Assembly (NCBI GenBank): GCA_963795665.1
Contig: CAWCIP010000014.1
Span: forward strand, 1 to 64,000
Origin: DASUPK01 sp963795665
Lineage (GTDB): Bacteria; Actinomycetota; Thermoleophilia; Solirubrobacterales; 70-9
Direction of reading: 5' to 3'
Length of the DNA stretch: 64,000 nt
This document shows positions 47,357 to 56,137 of the stretch, in pieces. The notes beneath the pieces were generated by a model that saw nothing but the letters and a program-made list of their open reading frames with translations, was not told where the DNA came from and made no database searches. The stretch's first letter is position 1. Each line of letters opens with the position of its first letter. The position numbers and the translations under genes are program-made.

Positions 47357-48340
47357 CTATGCCTCGGCGTGCCGCTCCGCCTCCTTGCTCGCGCTGTGGA
47401 TCAGCCGGCGCCAGTCGGTCGTGCGGAAGACGAAGATCAGGGCGAGGGCTCCGAGGACGACCGTCCAGGCCGCGACCGCGATCTGCTGGCCCACCGAGTA
47501 GGTGAGCACCGCGATCGGCCCGGGGCCCACCAGGGTGGCGACGAGCAGAGCCTGCTGAGCGCCCGCACCGCCGGGTGTCAGCGGCAGGAGCGTCGCGATC
47601 GTCTGCACGCTCATCACCAGCATCACGTTCTGGAAGGAGCCCCCGATGTGGAAAGCCTCGAGGAAGAACCAGAACGAGGCGAAGCGGAGCAGCCAGCCGA
47701 ATCCCTGCCAGGAAGCGACCGTCCGCAGGTAGAGGCTCGGCGTCGCCAGCACGATGGCGCCCTGCTTGACCCGGTCCCAGAAAGCCTCCACCCGGCGGGC
47801 GAGTAGCGCGAAGGTGACGACGGTCGCAATGGCCAGGGCGGTCAGGGTGAAGACCAGCAGGCTCGGATGCTGCGCCCAGAAGGCGATGTCAAAGGCCGGC
47901 AGGTTGGGCAGCTCGGGGGGCTTGGGCAGCAGGCCCTGGGTGAGGGCGTAGATGAAGACGAGGATCCCCGCGGAGGTGTCGAAGACCGAGCCGACGAAGA
48001 AGGACGAGACCACCGTCGGATAGGTCGAGCGCCGGATCGAGCGCTTGGCGAGAAAGATCTTCACGGCGTCGCCGATCCGGGCGGGGATCACGCTGTTCAT
48101 GCCGGCGCCGATCAGGTAGGCGGCGGCGATCCGCGGATAGGGCACCTTCCGATCCGGGTACGCCGCCCTCAGCGTGTTCTGCCAGGCGCGGCTGCGGGCG
48201 AGCAGATGCGCGAGGTAGAAGCCCAGGGCGATCGCCATCGCCGGCCAGCCGATCTCGGAAAGCCGGTGAAAGAACTCCTGGGCGCCGTGCTGAAAGCTGT
48301 CGTAGCTCCTGCCCAGGTCCACCCCAAGCGGAGCGGTCAT
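47357..48340 (-). CDS. Lysylphosphatidylglycerol synthase-TM/UPF0104 family membrane protein
   Basis: 327 residues with about eight membrane segments. Family signatures include AAYLIGAGMNSVIPARIGDAVKI and LLPLTPGGAGAQQALLVATL. These match the flippase-like membrane domain of MprF, without the synthase domain. The role may be lipid flipping or transport. Its ATG overlaps the stop of the YihY-like gene (ATGA), so they form an operon with the DUF2804 gene. Confidence 0.87.
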   Translation of the reverse strand: MTAPLGVDLGRSYDSFQHGAQEFFHRLSEIGWPAMAIALGFYLAHLLARSRAWQNTLRAAYPDRKVPYPRIAAAYLIGAGMNSVIPARIGDAVKIFLAKRSIRRSTYPTVVSSFFVGSVFDTSAGILVFIYALTQGLLPKPPELPNLPAFDIAFWAQHPSLLVFTLTALAIATVVTFALLARRVEAFWDRVKQGAIVLATPSLYLRTVASWQGFGWLLRFASFWFFLEAFHIGGSFQNVMLVMSVQTIATLLPLTPGGAGAQQALLVATLVGPGPIAVLTYSVGQQIAVAAWTVVLGALALIFVFRTTDWRRLIHSASKEAERHAEA

Positions 48341-49203
48341 CCGCCCCCGCCCGAGATCCTGTGGGACTCGGCGTTGAAGAGGGCGCCCAGAAGAAACGCC
48401 AGGTTGCCGAGCCAGAGCCAGATCAGCAGCGAGATCAAGGCGCCGAGGGTGCCATAGGTCTTGTCATAAGAGCCGAAGTGCGAGACGTAGGCGGTGAAGA
48501 TCAGGGAAACGGCGAACCAGAGACCGGTGCCGACGAGCGCGCCCGGCAACACCGACCGCAGGGATCGGTCATGCCCCGCGTGGGTTCGCCTCGGGCCGAG
48601 GGCGTAGACGAGAGCGAAGGCGGTGAGCAGCGCGAGGGCGCCGATGGGCCAGCGCAGGTAGCCGACCAGGCCCTTGACGAAGTTGGGGAATCCCGCCGCA
48701 TCCGCGATCGCGCCGAAGAGGGGCCCTGCGATCACCACGGCCAGGAAGGCGATCAGCACGAGGAGCGTGACCAGGGCGGTCAGCCCGACCCTGACCCCCA
48801 GGTTCGGCAGGAAGTCGCGCCCCGTCTCCGCCCGGTTGATCGCTTCGAGAGACCGCACCGCGGCTCCCATCGCGCCTGACGCCGAGTAGAGGGCGAGCAC
48901 GAGACCGACGATCAGGAGCACGCCGGCGTTCCCGCGATTCGAGAGCGCGTCGCGCAGCGCGCTGTTGATCGTGTCGATGGCGGTCCCCGGCGCGGCGTCA
49001 CGCAGGGTGTTGACGATGCTCTCGTAGGTCTGTGGGTAGTTCCCGAGCAGCGCCAGCAGGGAGACGACGACGAGCAGCGCCGGGAACAGCGAGAGGATGG
49101 AGTAATAGGTGAGCGCCGCGGCGCGATCCGTGACCTGCACCTCCCCGAAACGGCCGTAGATCGCCTTGGCCATGGCGATCCACTCGGATCTACCAGACGG
49201 CAT
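48337..49203 (-). CDS. YihY/BrkB family membrane protein
   Basis: 288 residues, six predicted membrane helices. The family start (RAAALTYYSILSLFPALLVV) and the end (YGTLGALISLLIWLWLGNLA, GALFNAE) are typical. Function is not settled; YihY/BrkB was once called ribonuclease BN and is now seen as an envelope membrane protein. It overlaps the next gene by 4 bases and the preceding DUF2804 gene by 14. Confidence 0.9.
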   Translation of the reverse strand: MPSGRSEWIAMAKAIYGRFGEVQVTDRAAALTYYSILSLFPALLVVVSLLALLGNYPQTYESIVNTLRDAAPGTAIDTINSALRDALSNRGNAGVLLIVGLVLALYSASGAMGAAVRSLEAINRAETGRDFLPNLGVRVGLTALVTLLVLIAFLAVVIAGPLFGAIADAAGFPNFVKGLVGYLRWPIGALALLTAFALVYALGPRRTHAGHDRSLRSVLPGALVGTGLWFAVSLIFTAYVSHFGSYDKTYGTLGALISLLIWLWLGNLAFLLGALFNAESHRISGGGG

Positions 49204-50062
49204 CGTGCGCCTCCATCACACCCAGCGCCGATTCGACCGGCAGCCCGTAGAGCGATCCGCTGAAGGTGCCCAGGGGCGCCTCGTAGTCCGAGCGAGCGAG
49301 CAGCGGGATCCCCTCGTGGTGGGTCCGCTGCGTCTCGGCGGTGAAGTTGAGCCGGGACTCGTCCTCGAAATGGATCGTGTCCAGGCCCTGGAACTTGACC
49401 GGGCCGGCCTCGGTCGGCTGGCCGGCGACCCAGATCGTCCGCTCGCTTGAGCTCGGCGGGTCGTTGATGCCGCTGACCAGGTTCCAGGCGAAGGAATGGC
49501 CGTCACGGGCCGTCCCGACGCCCGCCGACCACTTCCATGACGTGTAGCGCGGGTGATACCCGGCCGAGTCGTCCTCGACCCCGAGCCCATTGATTGTGTT
49601 GGTCCTGCGCCCGATACGAACCTCGCCGGTCACCGGCATCCCCGCGGCCTTTCTCGTCCAGGTGTACCCACCCTCGCCGTTGGGGCACATGCATTCGATG
49701 GGCGTCCCTTCGCCGAGCTCGAGGTCGAACTCGATGCTGCCGGCGCGCACGTGGACCTCCCGCCCGCGCATCGCGACCTCGGGTCGCCGGCCGGGCATGC
49801 CGCGGCGGGTTTGCTCCCAGAGGCGGCGCCGCTCCCGATCCCACACGCCCCAGAAGGTCGTCGACGCCGGGCCGACCTGCGCGGTCGCCGCGAACGCCAT
49901 CAGGTTGTCGGCGAAGGCCCCGACCCAGCGCCAGCGCTTCCGGAACCGGCGCCCGAGCAGCAGGGGCATCGGCGCGGGAGGGACCGCCAGGCGGGGCCGC
50001 TCGTCGGCGCGCCCTCGCCAGGGCAATCGGGCTACCTCGGCGTTCCTCTCTTCCTTGTTCAC
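49190..50062 (-). CDS. DUF2804 family protein
   Basis: 290 residues, beta-rich. The strongest family block is EDDSAGYHPRYTSWKWSAGV followed by FAWNLVSGINDPPSSSERTI. DUF2804 proteins resemble lipocalin-like or hydroxysteroid-binding folds and have no assigned reaction. It leads a minus-strand operon with YihY and LPG-synthase-TM membrane proteins, pointing to a lipid or envelope role (inference). The frameshifted dehalogenase gene lies 19 bases upstream. Confidence 0.82.
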   Translation of the reverse strand: MNKEERNAEVARLPWRGRADERPRLAVPPAPMPLLLGRRFRKRWRWVGAFADNLMAFAATAQVGPASTTFWGVWDRERRRLWEQTRRGMPGRRPEVAMRGREVHVRAGSIEFDLELGEGTPIECMCPNGEGGYTWTRKAAGMPVTGEVRIGRRTNTINGLGVEDDSAGYHPRYTSWKWSAGVGTARDGHSFAWNLVSGINDPPSSSERTIWVAGQPTEAGPVKFQGLDTIHFEDESRLNFTAETQRTHHEGIPLLARSDYEAPLGTFSGSLYGLPVESALGVMEAHDAVW

Positions 50063-50081
50063 GGCGCGGCGCGCCGCCTCG

Positions 50082-50974
50082 TCACGCCGAATCCAGGAAG
50101 CGCAGGATCTCGCCGGCGATCAGCTCGCCCCGGTCCTCCTGCAGGAAGTGCGCGGCTCCCTCGATCTTGACCTGGTCGGCGACCGTCGGGATCCAATCGA
50201 CGAAGCGATCACCGGCGCTTCGGATACGGGAAGACAGGGTCGGTGTCCGAGAAGGCGACCAAGGCCGGCTTCTCCCAGCTTGCTGAGAGACTCGGAGACC
50301 TCCGCTGTTGCTGCGACGGCCATCGGATGCGTCTTCCTCCATCGGGACGAGCGAGCGGAAACTGCGCCGCCCCGGCCTTCGACTCGGCGTTCGGGAAGGG
50401 CGCCTCGTAAGCCGCGCGACGACCTCGTCGGGCAGCTCGGTCGCGGTGCCACCCTGGATCACGAAGCCGACGGGCAGGTCGGGGTTCTTCTCCGCGAAGT
50501 TCCGCCAGGCGATGAAGCCCTTCGACACACGCCCGGAGAAGATCCCAGTGTTCATGATCACCAGCGCGCTGACCCGGCCGCGTTCTCCATCGCCCAACGG
50601 AGCCCGATCGCGCCGCCCCAGTCCTGCACGACCACCGTCGCCTCGCCGAGATCCAGGCCGTCGAGCACCCACTGACCAGCTCGCGTGCCGGTCGTAGGTG
50701 TACCAGCCGCGGTCGGTGGGCTTGTCGGAGCGGCCGAAACCGGCGAGATCGGGACAGACACGCGATACCCGCCGTCGACGAGCGGCGGGAGCATCTTCCG
50801 ATACAGGAACGCCCAGCTCGGCTCCCCGTGGAAGCAGACGATCGGGGCCTTTCCATTCTGGGCTCCCTCGTCCACGTAGTGCAGCCTCAGGCCGTCGACC
50901 TCCGCGTAATGCGGCTCGAAGTCGAAGCCCGGGAGGCCCTCGAAGCGCTCGTCGGGGGTGCGAAAGACGTCCAT
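50082..50974 (-). pseudogene. Haloalkane dehalogenase-like alpha/beta hydrolase, five or more frameshifts
   Basis: About 297 residues readable across frames. The start FRTPDERFEGLPGFDFEPHY and VCFHGEPSWAFLYRKMLPPL are characteristic of haloalkane dehalogenases. The Asp nucleophile is in VVVQDWGGAIGLRW and the His in GAAHFLQEDRGE. Breaks fall between about 50,760 and 50,200. The enzyme would release halide from haloalkanes. Because the key residues persist, errors are the more likely cause than decay, but an inactive gene cannot be ruled out since flanking genes here are intact. Confidence 0.8.
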
Positions 50975-51166
50975 TCAGCGCGGAGGATATGCAGCTTCGC
51001 CCTCGCTAACATGCCCGCCTCCATGGCTGCCGTTGCAACCCCGGCCATGCCTCCCCCCACGCACGATCCGGCCGATGAGGCGATGTGCCTGCGGGCGCGA
51101 GAGCGCTATGCCGCCGACCGGAAGCGGGGCGGCCGCGTGCCCAGAAGGCGTGGCCGCCACGCCGCC

Positions 51167-52012
51167 ATGCCGAACCTGATCATCATCGGCGGCCTCAAGT
51201 GCGGCACCACGAGCATCCACCACTACCTGGGGCTCCATCCGGAGATCAACATGTCCAAGCCGAAGGAGCTCAACTTCTTCGTCGAGGAGCTCAACTGGGA
51301 CCTGGGCCTCGACTGGTACCGCGGCCGCTTCGACGGCCGCTTCGCGGTGCGGGGGGAATCCTCTCCGCACTACACGAACCTTCCCTACTTCGAGGGGGTC
51401 CCCGAGCGGATCGGCGAGCACATCCCCGACGTGAAGCTGCTCTACATGGTGCGCGACCCGATCTCCCGGATCCTCTCCCACTGGTGTCACGCGGTCGGCG
51501 CCGGGTACGAGACGCGGACGATGGAGGAGGCGCTTGCCCGTGGGGACCAGACCTACGTGACCCGGTCGCGCTACTGGATGCAGCTGCAGCCCTACATCGA
51601 GCGCTTCGACCGCTCCCAGATCGAGATCATCACCCAGGAGGAGCTGCAGTCGGACCGCCAGGCGACGATGCGCAAGGCATTCGCCTTCGCGGGCGTCGAC
51701 CCGGACTTCTACTCGGAGCAGTTCACCCGGGAATGGGAGAAGTCCTCCGCCAAGGAAACCGACAAGTACCAGTTCATGGAGAAGCTGATCAAGCTCCCGG
51801 GCTTCCGCTCCTTCGACCGGAACTTCGACCGCCTCCCCGAGCGCATGCGCTGGATGGTCGAGAAGATCGTCCACGACCCGGAGGCTCCCCCGGCTGCCAA
51901 GCCTGAGATCCCCGGCCCGATCCTCGAGGACCTCAAGTCCCAGTTCTCGGATGACGTCACGGCCCTGCAGGCGTTCGCCGGCCGCGAGTTCGCCGGCTGG
52001 AAGCAGTACTAA
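51167..52012 (+). CDS. Sulfotransferase family protein
   Basis: 281 residues. The PAPS 5'-phosphosulfate loop is LIIIGGLKCGTTSIHHYL (residues 4-21) and the 3'-phosphate site is LYMVRDPISRILSHW. It should move sulfate from PAPS to a sugar, lipid or small molecule. The ATG at 51167 directly precedes the PAPS loop; upstream sequence to 51011 could add 50 residues of low-complexity Ala/Pro/Arg. It is followed 7 bases later by the RpiB-like gene, likely one operon. Confidence 0.87.
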   Translation: MPNLIIIGGLKCGTTSIHHYLGLHPEINMSKPKELNFFVEELNWDLGLDWYRGRFDGRFAVRGESSPHYTNLPYFEGVPERIGEHIPDVKLLYMVRDPISRILSHWCHAVGAGYETRTMEEALARGDQTYVTRSRYWMQLQPYIERFDRSQIEIITQEELQSDRQATMRKAFAFAGVDPDFYSEQFTREWEKSSAKETDKYQFMEKLIKLPGFRSFDRNFDRLPERMRWMVEKIVHDPEAPPAAKPEIPGPILEDLKSQFSDDVTALQAFAGREFAGWKQY

Positions 52013-52019
52013 TCCCCTC

Positions 52020-52463
52020 ATGAGGATCGCCGTGGCCGCCGACGAGCGAGTGGGCGTTGCCGAGGCCGTCATCGATCAGCTCCGCAAGCGGGGACACGAG
52101 CCCATCGCGCACGGCGCCCTGGCCGAGGGCGAGCGGGACGACTGGGCCTGGGCCAGCGAGGCGGCCGCCCGCGACGTGGCGGAGGGGCGCGCCGAGCAGG
52201 CGATCGTCTGCTGCTGGACCGGAACCGGCGCCTCGATCGCGGCGAACAAGGTGGAGGGAGTGCGCGCCGCCCTCTGCCTCGATGCCCAGACCGCAGACGG
52301 CGCGAGGAAGTGGAACGACGCCAACGCCCTGGCGCTGAGCCTGAGGGCGACCTCCGAGGCGGAGCTCGGAGAGATCCTCGATGCCTGGTTCGGCGGCGAG
52401 CCCAGCGGAGAGGCCGAGGACGCCGCCAACGTCGAGCACCTCTCCGAGATCGAGGGCAAATGA
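52020..52463 (+). CDS. RpiB/LacA/LacB family sugar-phosphate isomerase-like protein
   Basis: 147 residues. The family pattern RIAVAADE, CWTGTGASIAANKVEGVRAA and WNDANALALSLR is present. The Cys before TGTG is kept, but the usual His-Asn-Asp is Trp-Asn-Asp here and the first Asp-His pair is Asp-Glu, so activity on ribose 5-phosphate is doubtful. The next gene starts inside its stop (ATGA). It may act on another sugar phosphate or serve a non-catalytic role. Confidence 0.8.
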   Translation: MRIAVAADERVGVAEAVIDQLRKRGHEPIAHGALAEGERDDWAWASEAAARDVAEGRAEQAIVCCWTGTGASIAANKVEGVRAALCLDAQTADGARKWNDANALALSLRATSEAELGEILDAWFGGEPSGEAEDAANVEHLSEIEGK

Positions 52464-53224
52464 CCGGGATCCCGGGCGACACCCACGCAGTCCGGCGGCT
52501 GCTCCCCGACGAGGGGGAGACGACCGTCGCCGAGCAGCTTCAGGGCCTCGACCTGAAGCCTCTGGCGCACGCCGACCGCCCGTATCTGATCCTCAACTTC
52601 GCCACCACCCTCGACGGCCGCGCCGCGATCTCCGGCAGGTCCGGCCCCATCGGCAGCGACACCGATACGGAGATGCTGCAGCGGCTCCGCACCCGGGTCG
52701 ACGCGGTGATGATCGGCGCCGGGACGATGCGCGCCGAGCGCTACGGCCGGATCGTCTCCGACCCGCAGCTCCGGGCGTACCGCGAGCGCACCGGGCTCGC
52801 CCATGACCCGCTCGGGGTGATCGTCTCCAACCGGCTCGAGCTTCCCTGGGATGCCGGCCTCTTCACGGACGGGGGCGGGCGGGTCGTCGTCTTCACCGCC
52901 TCGGAGGAGGAGCCGCCCGAGACCGCCACCCCGGTGACGATCGTCCGTCACCCCGACGGCGTCGAGCTCGACCGGGCGCTCGAGTGGCTGCTCAGCGAGC
53001 GCGGAATCCGCTCAGTCCTCTGCGAGGGCGGCCCCACGCTGCACGGCCGCCTTCGCGAGGGCGGGCTCGCGGACGAGCTCTTCCTGACGATCGCGCCGAA
53101 GATCGCGGGCGGCGAGGGGCCCCGGATCCTCGAGGGCGCGCTGCCCGACATCGATCTCGTCGAGCTCGCCTGGCTGCTGGAATCCGAGGGCGAGCTCTTC
53201 GCGCGGTACCGCGGGATCGCGTAG
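52460..53224 (+). CDS. RibD C-terminal/dihydrofolate reductase-like reductase
   Basis: 254 residues. The fold is shown by PYLILNFATTLDGRAAI, IGAGTMRAERYG and VLCEGGPTLHGRLREGGL, all in the RibD reductase half; the deaminase half is absent. RibD reduces a riboflavin intermediate with NADPH. Stand-alone members occur widely in Actinobacteria and may act on other substrates. It overlaps the RpiB-like gene by 4 bases and sits 9 bases before the acyl-CoA dehydrogenase gene. Confidence 0.86.
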   Translation: MTGIPGDTHAVRRLLPDEGETTVAEQLQGLDLKPLAHADRPYLILNFATTLDGRAAISGRSGPIGSDTDTEMLQRLRTRVDAVMIGAGTMRAERYGRIVSDPQLRAYRERTGLAHDPLGVIVSNRLELPWDAGLFTDGGGRVVVFTASEEEPPETATPVTIVRHPDGVELDRALEWLLSERGIRSVLCEGGPTLHGRLREGGLADELFLTIAPKIAGGEGPRILEGALPDIDLVELAWLLESEGELFARYRGIA

Positions 53225-53233
53225 GTTTCAGAC

Positions 53234-54481
53234 GTGGACTTCAAGCCCTCGCCCGAGGTCGAGTCCCTTCAGGAGCGCATCGAGGCGTTCATGGAGGAGT
53301 ACTGCTATCCGGTCGAGGCCGAGGCGATCCGCGCGATCGACGAGGAGGTCAAGCCCGGCGTCCCCTACCCGCAGATCCTGGTCGAGATCCGGGCGAAGGC
53401 AAAGGAGCAGGGCCTCTGGAACCTCTTCCTGCCGGGCGACGAGTTCGGCGCCGGCCTCGCCAACTGGGAGTACGGGATGCTCTGTGAGCTGATGGGACGC
53501 AGCCCCATCGTCGCGCCCATGGCGTTCAACTGCTCGGCGCCCGACACGGGAAACATGGAGATCCTCGCCGACCACGGCACCCCCGAGCAGAAGGAGAGCT
53601 ACCTGCGGCGCCTCCTTGACGGTGAGATCCGCAGCTGCTTCTCGATGACCGAGCCCGAGGTCTCCGGATCCGACCCGACCACCCTCCAGACCCGAGCCGA
53701 GCTGCAGGACGGGGAGTGGGTGATCAACGGGCACAAGTGGTTCACCTCGGGAGCCAACGGAGCCGAGTTCGCGATCGCGATGGTGGTGACCGATCCCGAC
53801 GCCGCCCCATACACGAGGGCGAGCATGATCCTCGTGCCCATCGACAACCCCGGCTTCGAGCTCGTCCGCAACGTCTCGGTGATGGGCCACGACGAGGGCC
53901 CGGGCCACTGCGAGGTCCGCTACACGGACTGTCGCGTCCCCGAGTCCAACCTGCTCGGCGAGCGCGGCGCGGGCTTCGTGATCGCCCAGGACCGCCTCGG
54001 CCCGGGGCGCATCCACCACTGCATGCGCGCCATCGGCACGGCCGAGCGCGCGATCGAGATGATGTGCGAGCACGCCAACTCCCGCGAGTCCTTCGGCGGG
54101 CCGCTCGCCGACAAGCAGTTCGTTCAGGACTTCATCGCCAAGTCGCGGATGGAGGTCGATCAGGCCCGGTTGCTGACCCTCTACGCCGCCTGGCAGATGG
54201 ACACGGAGGGCAAGCGCCGAGCCCGCCAGGCGATCTCGATGATCAAGGTCGTCGCCGCCAACGTCGTAATGGACGTGCTGGACCGCGCGATCCAGGTCCA
54301 TGGGTCACTGGGCATGTCAGACGACACTCCGCTGGCCGGCATGTGGCGCTTCAGCCGGATGCTGCGCGTGGCCGACGGCCCGGACGAGGTCCACAAGATG
54401 GTGATCGCCCGCCGCGAGCTGAACCGCGCGGCAAAGCGCGTCGAGGCCCCAGCCGAAGAACCAGCTAAGACACCTGCCTAG
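53234..54481 (+). CDS. Acyl-CoA dehydrogenase
   Basis: 415 residues from a GTG. The FAD/substrate signature CFSMTEPEVSGSDPTTLQT and the C-terminal VHGSLGMSDDTPLAGMWRF mark the family, close to the ACAD10/11 type. It would oxidise the alpha-beta bond of an acyl-CoA with transfer to ETF. The convergent aminoglycoside-phosphotransferase-like gene is a usual neighbour of ACAD10/11-type dehydrogenases, as the two functions are fused in animals. This supports 4-hydroxyacyl-CoA breakdown (inference). Confidence 0.92.
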   Translation: MDFKPSPEVESLQERIEAFMEEYCYPVEAEAIRAIDEEVKPGVPYPQILVEIRAKAKEQGLWNLFLPGDEFGAGLANWEYGMLCELMGRSPIVAPMAFNCSAPDTGNMEILADHGTPEQKESYLRRLLDGEIRSCFSMTEPEVSGSDPTTLQTRAELQDGEWVINGHKWFTSGANGAEFAIAMVVTDPDAAPYTRASMILVPIDNPGFELVRNVSVMGHDEGPGHCEVRYTDCRVPESNLLGERGAGFVIAQDRLGPGRIHHCMRAIGTAERAIEMMCEHANSRESFGGPLADKQFVQDFIAKSRMEVDQARLLTLYAAWQMDTEGKRRARQAISMIKVVAANVVMDVLDRAIQVHGSLGMSDDTPLAGMWRFSRMLRVADGPDEVHKMVIARRELNRAAKRVEAPAEEPAKTPA

Positions 54482-55512
54482 GAGAGCCGGTTGGCCGCCT
54501 CGTCGGCGGCGCCCGCCAGGCGCTCCACGATCTTCGCGAACTCCTGGAAGCCCTCGTCGGTCTTGCCGTACTGCCCGGAGGCGTAGCGGGCGTAGACGCC
54601 CTCCAGGATGATCGCCAGCTTCCAGTAGCCGAGGGCGATGAAGAAGTCGATCTGGCTCAGGTCGCGCCCGGACTGCTGCGCGTAGCGCTCCCTGACGTCG
54701 TCGCGCTTCGGGAACCCAGGCGCGATCGTCGCCGGTGCGAAGAGGGGCATGAAGTCGTCCCCCTCCTCGGACCAGTAGACGAGCAGCATCCCGACGTCGG
54801 CGAGGGGATCGCCTAGCGTGCAGAGCTCCCAGTCGACGACCGCCGCGACCTCACCGGAGGGCGAGAGGATCATGTTGTCGAGGCGGTAGTCGCCGTGGAC
54901 GATCGTCGCCGGGCCCTGGTCGGGGATCCGCGCGGAGAGTCGCTCGTGGACGTCGTCCACGGCGGGCAGCTCGCGGGTCTTCGACTTCTCCCACTGGCCC
55001 TGCCATCGCTTGAGCTGGCGCTCGACGTAGGCCTCCTTGCGGCCCAGGTCCCCGAGCCCCGCCTCGTCCGGATCGACCTCGTGGATCGCGACCAGCGTGT
55101 CCACGACGCGGTCGCCGATCGCCCGGCGCTCGTGCTCGTCGAATTGCTTCGCCTCCTCCGCCGAGCGCAGGATGGGTCCCTCGACGAAGCCCATGACGTA
55201 GAAGGGCGCCCCGTTGACCGACTCGTCCTCGCACAGCCCGATCACGGGCGGCACCGGAACCGGGGTGTCCTGGAGGGCGGCGATCGCTCGGTGCTCGCGG
55301 CTCATGTCGTGGGCGGATCCCAGCCGCTTGCCGAGCGGGGGGCGGCGGAGCGCCCAGGCGTGCCCGGCAGCGTCCCGGACGCCGAAGGTCATGTTCGAGC
55401 GCCCCCCGGAGATCCGGTCGAAGCTCAGCGGCAGCTCCACATCGGGGACGTTGGCCTCGAACCAGCCCTCGACCCCGCCGCGATCGATCCCCTCGATAGC
55501 CTCCTCCGCCAT
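54478..55512 (-). CDS. Phosphotransferase (APH-like kinase), ACAD10/11-associated type
   Basis: 344 residues. The kinase-like fold shows ISGGRSNMTFGV, catalytic IVHGDYRLDNMIL and metal-binding VVDWELCTLGDPLAD. Proteins of this type phosphorylate hydroxyacyl-CoA for ACAD10/11-style degradation and are not antibiotic-resistance enzymes. It converges with the dehydrogenase gene, overlapping by 4 bases, and starts head-to-head with the HAD gene. The start is the ATG at 55512; another at 55524 is possible. Confidence 0.87.
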   Translation of the reverse strand: MAEEAIEGIDRGGVEGWFEANVPDVELPLSFDRISGGRSNMTFGVRDAAGHAWALRRPPLGKRLGSAHDMSREHRAIAALQDTPVPVPPVIGLCEDESVNGAPFYVMGFVEGPILRSAEEAKQFDEHERRAIGDRVVDTLVAIHEVDPDEAGLGDLGRKEAYVERQLKRWQGQWEKSKTRELPAVDDVHERLSARIPDQGPATIVHGDYRLDNMILSPSGEVAAVVDWELCTLGDPLADVGMLLVYWSEEGDDFMPLFAPATIAPGFPKRDDVRERYAQQSGRDLSQIDFFIALGYWKLAIILEGVYARYASGQYGKTDEGFQEFAKIVERLAGAADEAANRLS

Positions 55513-56137
55513 GGCGCGCAGCATATTCAGGGCTGTGCTCTTCGACTTCGGTGGGGTGCTGACCACGCCCGTGTGGGACAGCTTCTCGTCCTTCTGCCGG
55601 TCGGAGGGCCTCGACCCCGACGCGATCAAGAACCTGTTTCGCACCGACCCCGAGGCGCTCGCGGACCTGCGCGGCCTGGAGACCGGCAGGCTGAGCGAAA
55701 CCGAATTCGAGACGACCTTCGGACGGCGTCTGGGCTTGAGCAATCCCGACGGCCTGATCGACAGCATGTTCGTGGGGATGAAGCCGTTCGAGCCGATGGT
55801 CGACGCCGTCAGGCAGATCCGCGGCGGCGGGCTGCTCACGGGCCTGGTGTCGAACTCATGGAGCACCGCGCACTACGACCGCGATCTCCTCGCCGAGCTC
55901 TTCGACGCGGTCGTGATCTCCGCCGAGGTCGGGCTCCACAAGCCGCAGCCCGAGATCTACCTCCTCGCCGCCGAGCGGCTCGAGGTCGAGCCCGCGCAGT
56001 GCCTGTTCGTCGATGACCTCAGGGAGAACTGCGATGGGGCCGAGGCAGTCGGGATGACCGCGATCCGCCACCGCGAGCCCACCGAGACGATCGCCCGGCT
56101 GACCGAGCTCACGGGCCTCGCCCTCACTCCCGCTTAG
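55511..56137 (+). CDS. HAD-family phosphatase (class IA)
   Basis: 208 residues. The nucleophile motif AVLFDFGGVLTTPVWDS (Asp12), a Ser/Thr motif near TGLVSNSW, Lys in GLHKPQPEIY and the acid pair in CLFVDDLREN are in place. It resembles the phosphatase domain of ACAD10 and of soluble epoxide hydrolase. With the kinase and the dehydrogenase next to it, all three ACAD10-type activities are present as separate genes. Its ATG lies in the same CCATGG as the opposite gene's start. Confidence 0.87.
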   Translation: MARSIFRAVLFDFGGVLTTPVWDSFSSFCRSEGLDPDAIKNLFRTDPEALADLRGLETGRLSETEFETTFGRRLGLSNPDGLIDSMFVGMKPFEPMVDAVRQIRGGGLLTGLVSNSWSTAHYDRDLLAELFDAVVISAEVGLHKPQPEIYLLAAERLEVEPAQCLFVDDLRENCDGAEAVGMTAIRHREPTETIARLTELTGLALTPA

